A DNA stretch of 64,000 bases from Thiothrix lacustris DSM 21227 (GTDB lineage: Bacteria > Pseudomonadota > Gammaproteobacteria > Thiotrichales > Thiotrichaceae), in assembly GCF_000621325.1 (NCBI RefSeq), contig NZ_JHYQ01000018.1, positions 34,739-98,738 of the forward strand. Reading direction: 5' to 3'. Made by a program: the position numbers and the translations under genes. The notes under the pieces were generated by a model. The model saw nothing but the letters and a program-made list of their open reading frames with translations. It searched no databases and was not told where the DNA came from. Positions 21,001 through 30,000 of the stretch are shown piece after piece; position 1 is the stretch's first letter; each line of letters begins with the position of its first letter.

Positions 21001-24000
21001 TTAACCAACGGCACACAATACCGGCTTGAATACACTGGTTTGGCTGTAGACCTCTCATCCAGTGCTCACGGCACAGATACCGCTACCAATGTACGCTTTG
21101 TCACAGCAGCGGCCAGTTGTTCCAATCATTATGGGGTCAATGATCCTGTTGAATACTGCCAAGCTAATCCATCGGTAGCTACCTACAGTTATACGCAGGG
21201 AGATCCTGCGGCTACAAACGTTGGTAGCTACACCAGCATACACACCTTCCCTTATGACGCCAGTGGTACTTCATATTCCCAGACCATCGCGGCAGCGACA
21301 AAAGCCAGCATCGCCCAAACCGGTGCTTTATGGGGTATGGCTTATCAAAAGTCGAGTAAGACATTATTTGCTTCTGCTGCTATTCGTCGCTTTGCGGGAC
21401 TAGGTTCACTCGGCACAGGGGGAATCTATAAAGTTGACATGAGTAACCCTACCGCCAATACCGGCGCCTCACCCTATATTGATATACGCAATATTGGCAT
21501 TCCAACTGGGGCAGATATCGTGCGGGGTACTGATGCCTGTAACACACTGGCCAATAACCCCTGGGGTTCTGCTCATGACGTGGCAGCTTGGGATGCGGTA
21601 GGCAAGATCGGTATTGGCGACATTGACTACGATGAAGCCAACAATAAACTATGGCTTGTCAATTTAAATGACCGTAAATTATATGGCATCAAAAACGTAA
21701 CCCCCAGCAGCACGCCTACTGCTGCTGATGTATTGGGTGGTTACAGCATCAATCTTCCCTCACCTTATACCTGTACCAGTGGCACATTCCGTCCTTGGGC
21801 GGTTAAATACTACCGTGGAAATGTCTATGTCGGCGGTGTCTGTGACGCAGCTAGCGATCCTTATACACAATCGAAAGTAAGAGGATATGTGCTGAAATTC
21901 AACCCGGCCAATACCGCCGCTGGTTTTAGCTATGTCAAAGACTTTGCACTTGACCAAACCCGTCCAGACTATAGTGGTTACGAGGCCACAACCCAGTGGA
22001 ATGGCTGGATTCCACCCGCTGATGCGATTGGCTGGCCATACTTTCATTCACCCATTATTGGCAATATCGAGTTTGATACAGATGGCTCAATCATTATTGG
22101 CGTCATTGACCGAGCTGGCCTGCAAAACGGCAACAACTCTTATGATGAGCCATCCTGTACGGATACATCCCTCGATTACACCACCTCACGTGGGGATATT
22201 TTACGCCTATGTAAAACTGATACGGGCTACCTTAGCGACTCAGAGCTGGGCTGCTCCACTAATATTCCGGTGAACAGTAAAATTCAGAATGAATATTACT
22301 GGGGTGACATGGGTCCCACCTATAATTCATGGGAAAGCATGAATGAAATATCAGCAGGTGGATTAGCGATGATCCCGGGCAGTAGCCAAGTATTAACCAA
22401 TGCTTTTGATGCCGGTGAATGGGGATCCAATAGCGTTGTATGGCTAAACAACACAACCGGTGGCGCTGATAAAAGCTACTATGTAACGTGGACAACGACT
22501 AATAAAAGTGCTGGTATGGGTGAACTGGAAGTCATGTGTGACCAGTCTCCCATTGAAGTCGGCAATCGTGTATGGCTGGATACCGATAAGGATGGCATTC
22601 AAGATGCCGGAGAAGCCGGTATTAATAACGTTACGGTAACGCTTACTTGCGGTACAGATACAGCAACTACCACGACCAATGCTGAAGGGGAATACTATTT
22701 CTCCAATACGACTGGCGGCAATACGACTTTCATGGATAGCGGAGAAAGCTGCAAACTCAAGATCAATACCAGTCAAGCCAACTTAAGCGGCTATTCGCTC
22801 ACGACACAAAATGCTGACAGCAAAACCGACAATAACAGCGCTACCGACATCCGCGATTCAGATGCGGCGAATAATGCTGGAACGGCAGAAATCAGTTTCA
22901 CCGTCGGCAGTAATGGTCAGAATAATCATGGGTTGGACTTCGGCTTTACAAGCCTCTCTGGCACAAGCCTCTCTGGTAAAGTCTTTGAAGATGTCAATTA
23001 TGGTGGTGGCTTAGGTCGCTCCATCAGCAGCACGGGCATCGCCGTGATTATGGGAGTACGGGTCGAACTGTATGACTCGACTGGTGCCTTTATCACCAGC
23101 TCAAACACCATTGATGGTGGGCCATACACCTTCAGTAATGTTGCTAACGGCAATTACTACGTGCGGGTTGTCAACGACACTATTCGCTCAAGCCGTGCAG
23201 GCTCCAACGCCACCGAGCGAGCAATCCAGACCTATCGTACTGATGGCACGACCGCTGTTAATAACGAAGTTGGCGGGCGCAACCCTGCACTCGTGGATAG
23301 TGCAGCCAATACGACCAATCAAACCCTGAACACAACGACGTTCAAACTATCTGGGGGTGGGCAAGCTCAATCCGTCCAGCCCATCACGGTCACGGGTAGT
23401 GCTATTACTGGCGCTAACTTCGGCTTCAACTTCAGTACCATCGTCAACACCAATGACAGCGGGCAAGGCTCCTTGCGTCAGTTCCTGCTCAACGCCAATT
23501 TATTGTCACGAACGGGCATATCTCAGGTACTTCCCGCCAGTATTCAAGCTGACTATAGCGCAGATACTGAAGTCTCGATTTTCATGATTCCCACTTCAGC
23601 ACTAAGCGGTGGTGTTGCCACCATTACCTTGAGCAATACCAATAAGCTTCCGGCACTCAATAGAGCTGATGTTGCATTGGATGCACGTACCCAGACACTC
23701 AATATCGGGGATACCAATCCAGGAACATTAGGCACAGCGCAGACTGTCGGTATTGATGGTTTAAACGTCCTGCCGATCAGTCGCCCTGAAGTGGCAATAG
23801 ATGTCTCCGCCATTACTGGATCAGGTGCTGTCTACCCGTTAACCATTAACGCTTTACGCAACCATGTCCGTGGCTTTAGCTTGTACGGCGCAATCACCGG
23901 CGGATTTAGTAACCCCAGTGCCGCAGTATTTGTCTCTGATACTGGGTCAGCCACCATAAAAGACAACGTTTTTGGTGCATTACCAGATGGTTCCCAACCT

Positions 24001-27000
24001 GCCACTGCTAAACAGAACCGCCGTTTCGGCTTCCTCAGCGAAGGCGTTTCTCAAGTGAGCGGCAACTATTTTGCCTATAACGGTTATGGCGCAGTGTTTA
24101 GCTTAACCAACGCCAAAGGCTCCTCCTTCACTGCCAACTACATGGAAAATAATGGCCCGAATGCCAACATTGGTTCATTAACAGGAGCACCAGACGGTGA
24201 CGCGGTAGCGGTACTGGATCTGGCAGAAGTATTGATTGAAGGCAATTACATTCGTAACAGTACAAACATGAATGGGGTACAAACTGACCTTGGCAAATCC
24301 GTTGAATTATCCAAGGCGACCAATACCATTATTCGTAACAACACCCTGCTCAATGGTTACAGTGCAGGCATTGGTGCATTCAACGGTACGACCAATAGCA
24401 CCATTGAGAAAAACATTATCACGACTACCCGTGGTTCTGGCACCTCACCGACTGGCCCTGCCATTCTGGTAAGTTCAGCCTACGCTGTTTCTTCTGGCAT
24501 CACGATCAGCCATAACCATACATTTGCCAATAGTGGCTTAGGGATTGATCTGGATGCACGCACAACGGTTGCCACAAGCACGGGGAATGGCATTACAATC
24601 AATGACGCCAGCGACGCTGATACTGGGCCGAATAGCCTGCTCAACTTCCCTATCCTATCGCAAATCGCCCCTGTGGGTGGCAATTTGACCATCAAAGGTT
24701 GTGCGCCAGCAGGATCGACGGTAGAACTGTTCGAAGCCGATGTCAGCACTGGTGGAGCGGCTACCACAGGTGCCAACAAGTTCGGTAAAACGCAGGATTA
24801 TGGCGAAGGCCAGACTTACCTTACCCGTTTTGTCGAGGGCAGTGGCTCCGATACTGATACGGCAACCTGTACCCTGCCAATCGATACCGATGGTAATAAC
24901 CAAACAAGCATGAATGCCTTCAGCATCTCGATTCCATTACCGACAGGGATTACTTCAGGAGATATGCTGACATCAACGGCTACCCTTGCCAGTACAGGTA
25001 CATCTGAATTCTCACCGGCTCTTGTAGTCAGCGCGACAAGTAGCATCAGCGGCACGGTTTATACCGATGGCAATGGCAACAACACCTACGATTCCAGCAC
25101 AGAATTTGGCATTAGCTCCATCACTGTCAACCTATTGAATGATGCGAATGGTGCCAACGTCGCGACCACTAGCACAGCGGCAGATGGCTCTTATAGCTTC
25201 AGCAATATCAATGCCGCACTGACTTACCGAGTTGCAGTAGACACAGCGGATACAGACTTGCCAACCGGCTCTACTATCCGCACGACCAATCCACTGACCG
25301 GTATCACGGTCACTGCGAGTGTAGCAACTGCAAACAAAAACTTCGGTTTTAACCCCCCACCAACGGTGATCAAAACACCACCTGCTTACGCAGTTTGCAA
25401 AACCACCAGTGTTGAACAACTGGATGCATTCCAGTACGCGACAGCGACTGGCTCAGGAGCGACCGGTACACCTAGCCTTACATATCAGGCGCCAACAGGT
25501 TCCAACCGCATGATGCTCGCTATTCTCAGTGTTGAACGTGACCATACGCCCACCACCCCGCGCGGCGACAACTTTGAAACCAGCAATCCAGGGGTTGTAA
25601 TGCCGACACTGACCTTTGGTGGCGTATCGATGCAAAACAATGCCTTCAGTGCGGAGTCAGCGGGCAGCAGCAATAACTTTGCAGATGCAGAAGTTTCACG
25701 TAGCTATTACTTCTATACCCTATTTGACCTCAGCATTCCTGCTGGTGCGCAGAAACTGGAAGTAAGCGGTATCAATATCCCGAATAATGCTGGGGATGAG
25801 GCCATTCTCACCGTGGCTACCTTTGCGAATGTAGGGGCTGCGAATCCGATTGATACACCTGACAGTGCGATAGATCGGATAGCACCTTTCAATATTTCGT
25901 TATCAGCCTCGCCAACAACGACAAACCAACCACCAGGCACCACCAACAGTGACAATATGCTGCTAGCATTTGGCTCATCTTCCCGAGCTGAAACACTGAC
26001 TATTGGTACCGGCTGGAATAAACTGGCTGAAATTCAGGCGATCAATGGTAATGGTATTTATAATACATCTTCTTCAGGTCGAACTAGTGGGCCATATACC
26101 GAAAATGATGGCCATACCTTACTGATACAAAGCATCAAAGGTGTATCTACAACACAAACGGCATTAATGAGCAGTACCGCCAATAACATTGTTGGCTTAG
26201 GCATGCATGTATTTCGTCTAACGGCTCATGGTTGCGATTATGGTGATGCACCAGCCAGCTATGGGGATGCTTACCACTCACAAAGCTGGAGCCGCCGTAT
26301 CGGCACACAACGCGGTGATGCTGAAACTGCCACTTTAATAGGTACGAATGCCAACGGTGATGATAGCAACGGTTTAGATGATGAAGATGGCGTTACCATG
26401 CCTGCATTGACTGCCGGACAATCTAGTACCATTAGCGTCAGTGTCGGAGGATCTGCCTATCTAAGTGCTTGGATTGACTGGAATGGTGATGGAGACTTCG
26501 CAGATTCCGGTGAAAAAATTGCCAACGATCTTCAAGATTCTGATGCGGATGGCATTATTCAAATAACCACTAACGTTCCAGCAAATGCCACAACCAGCCA
26601 GACGTATGCACGCCTCCGCCAGTCTATCAATACAGGAGCAGATGCTACAGGTTGGGCTTCTTATGGTGAGGTCGAGGATTATGCACTAACCATTACTGCA
26701 CCAGCCTGCTCATTGGTCGTCACCACCACAGCAGATATTGATAATGCAGCCAATGGCTCAGGTTCATTGCGGGATGCTATCGAATGTGCAAACAGTAAAC
26801 CAGGCACGGATACCATTACCTTCAACATGCCCAATACGGAAGCAGGTTTTACCAACCCAACAGGTGCAGGAAATGACTACTGGTCACTAGTATTGAACAG
26901 CCAGTTACCCAGCATTACCGAAGCGGTAACGATCGATGGCACAACCCAAACCACCAATAAAGGTAATACCAACGCAGGCAATGTCGCCAGCGCCAGCACC

Positions 27001-30000
27001 GTCGGTTCCAATGCTATTGCGATTGCAGCCGTCGCCGCACCAGAAGTGGAGATCGTCGGCCAATGGTATGGCGCAGGGTTTGACATCAAAGCCAATAACG
27101 TCAACTTGTACGGGCTAGGTTTACGCAAATTTGACACGGATATTCGCTTGGACAAGGCTAATACTAGCGGCATATTGATGAGTGGCATGGCATTTGGGGT
27201 GAATCCTGTATCAGGCACTGACCCCGGTGCAGGCCAGCGCTCTAATCAACACATTGCAGTGAATGCTTCCAATGTTAGCTTTGTGCTGACCAATAGCATT
27301 CTAGGTTATAACGACACCAAACGCGGTATTGTGACCGGCGAGAACAACAGTGTCTCCAACATCACAGCCAACATCAGTGGCAACCATTTCGTTGGCGTTG
27401 GTCTATCCGGCAACAGCAATAATGCTGCGATTGAAATACTGCGCACCCAGAATCCGAGTGTGATGATAGCAGGCAACCGCTTTGTCGGACGTGGCAAAGG
27501 CACTGCCAGCGACCTTGCGGTGGAGTTCAACGACTATGGCGGCGGTGATGTCACCTGCACGACCTGTCTGGTAGAAAACAACGACATGAGTGGTTTCCAC
27601 GATGGTGTGGGCTACTTTACCGACGCCAGCATGACGGGCTTAATCATCAGTAAAAACCGCATCTTCGACAATACTGAATTCGCCGTTTTCTTGGGCAATG
27701 TCCAAAATGCCAGCGTGTCGCAAAACCAGTTGTACAACAATGGCAAGAGCGGTGTACTGATCAATAAGAATGCCGCCAAAGGCAATACCATCACTCAAAA
27801 TAGCATTTACAACAACGGTGAAGTGGGTATTAATCTCGCGGGCGGCAATCAGGTTGATCCCGGTGGTATCACGCTGAATGATGCCAATGATACCGATAGC
27901 GGGCCAAATAACCTGTTGAATTTCCCCATTTTGAACCAAGTCATTATTGGCACAACCAATATAACTGTACGTGGTTGCGCCCAAGCCGGGGCGGTGGTGG
28001 AAGTGTTTGAAGCCGATGTTAGCACCGGTGGTGCAGCTACCTCAGGTGCAAACAGCTTCGGCCTATCACGAGACTACGGTGAAGGCCAACGTTACCTCGC
28101 CAGCCTAGCAGAAAACAGCGCGGCTGATAGTGATAGCGGTGATTGCTCCCTACCCAGTTTTGACGGTAACGATAATACTGGCATGAAGGCATTCCAGTTC
28201 ACGATTGCGCTCCCCGCCGGTTTGACGGTAAACGATAAACTTACCGCAACCGCTACGTTGACAGGCGTAGGAACCTCGGAGTTTGGCCCAATGCTAACCA
28301 CGGAAGGTGCACCACCCAGCGTTGGCGGTGGCTCTTGCGCGGCAACGGGCGGAACAGACATCCTGTTTATCGTGGATAATTCCGGCTCTATTACCACATC
28401 GGAGTACACAGACTTTGCCAACACGATTCAATCGGTTGGTTCAAAACTGCTGACGACTAACCCAGCGAACCGTATTGCTGTTGCCCACTTCGGTGGCCCT
28501 AGCGACTCGTTGACCAGCGGTGGGCAATATGTTTACTTCGAACGAAACTTCTCCAGCACGACCATGAATACACCCATACGCCAATTTGGTGAAAATGGTG
28601 CTTACGACGCGAATTGGTGGGCTGATCACCTTGCCGGTGCTTTGCAACAGATCCGTTACGGACTGGATGGCAATACAGGCACAAGCTCCAACTATATTGT
28701 TAGCCCGATCAAAGAGCTGTCACGAAACCTTACCTCACCGTTGCAAATTGTACTGATGACCGACGCAGTACGTTACGGCGATTATGTGCCAAATGACATT
28801 ACCATGCTGATTGACCCGGCTGGTTCTGGTGCTGAACCGGATGATGGCTCTAACTTTACAGTTTATAACGAGTTAAAAGCGCAGGGCATTAACTTCTCAG
28901 TCGTCAGCTTCAACCCTGACCCAACTGATATTGCAACTTCAGCAGCCATTGCTTCGGTCGGAGGCACTTACACAGGCTCGATTGAAGCGAACCCCAAAGA
29001 CCCGGCTGGTTCACAAACGACACCTCGACGTTTCGTTTCGGTCACCTCTGGCTTCCAGTTAACAACAGCCCAGATTGACGAATTGGTGGAAGGTACGGCT
29101 ATTTGTAGCAGTAACATCTCCGGTTTAATCTTCGAGGATATCCACTACGGTGGTGGTGCAGCACGCCCAGCCAGCGCGTCTGGCACCGTCAGTGTGGCGG
29201 GTGCAACTATTGAAGTTTATGGGAATACCGGCAACTACATTGCCAGCGTATCCTCGAATGCCAGTGGCAACTACCAGCTACCCAGCCTGCCGGATAATAC
29301 CTATTACGTGCGGGTCGTGAGTGATTCCGTCAACTCCAGCCGCACAGGCCATAATGGCTCTGAGGTGCCCGTCATGACTTATCCGAGCGTGGGCGGCAAA
29401 AAGCCAGCAGCAGCAGACGCAGGTACTAACAGTGATGCATCCAGTTTAAACACCAGCACACTCGTGTTTAATAGCGGCGCATTAAACGGCAAGCAAGCGC
29501 AAGCAGTACGTCAAGTCACCCTGACAGGCAGTAACATGACAGGCATGGACTTTGGCTTCAACTTCAGCACCATCGTCAATACGAATGACAGCGGCCAAGG
29601 CTCTCTGCGCCAATTCCTTTTAAATGCCAACCTGCTAGGCGATGACAGCACCCTAATGCAAACCAACATTGTCGCTGGTAAAGAAACGCGCCTGGCTGGC
29701 AAAGAAAATGCTATTTTGGAGTTGCCAACCAGTGACCCGAAATACGATGCGGTAAAGAACTATTGGAGCATTGCCTTGAATAGCCCCTTACCTACTATAA
29801 CCTCACCGTTAGTGCTAGATGGTTCTCTACCAGCAGGCTCCAACAGCACGCCAACATTGGAGCTAAAAGGCACAACAGCAGGTGCAGGTAGCAATGGCCT
29901 GACCTTAACCGTGGCAGGCAACACCATTCGCAAGCTCGCCATCAACGGCTTTGGTGGCGCGGGCATCTACTTGAATGCCAGTAATGATAATAACCTGCAA

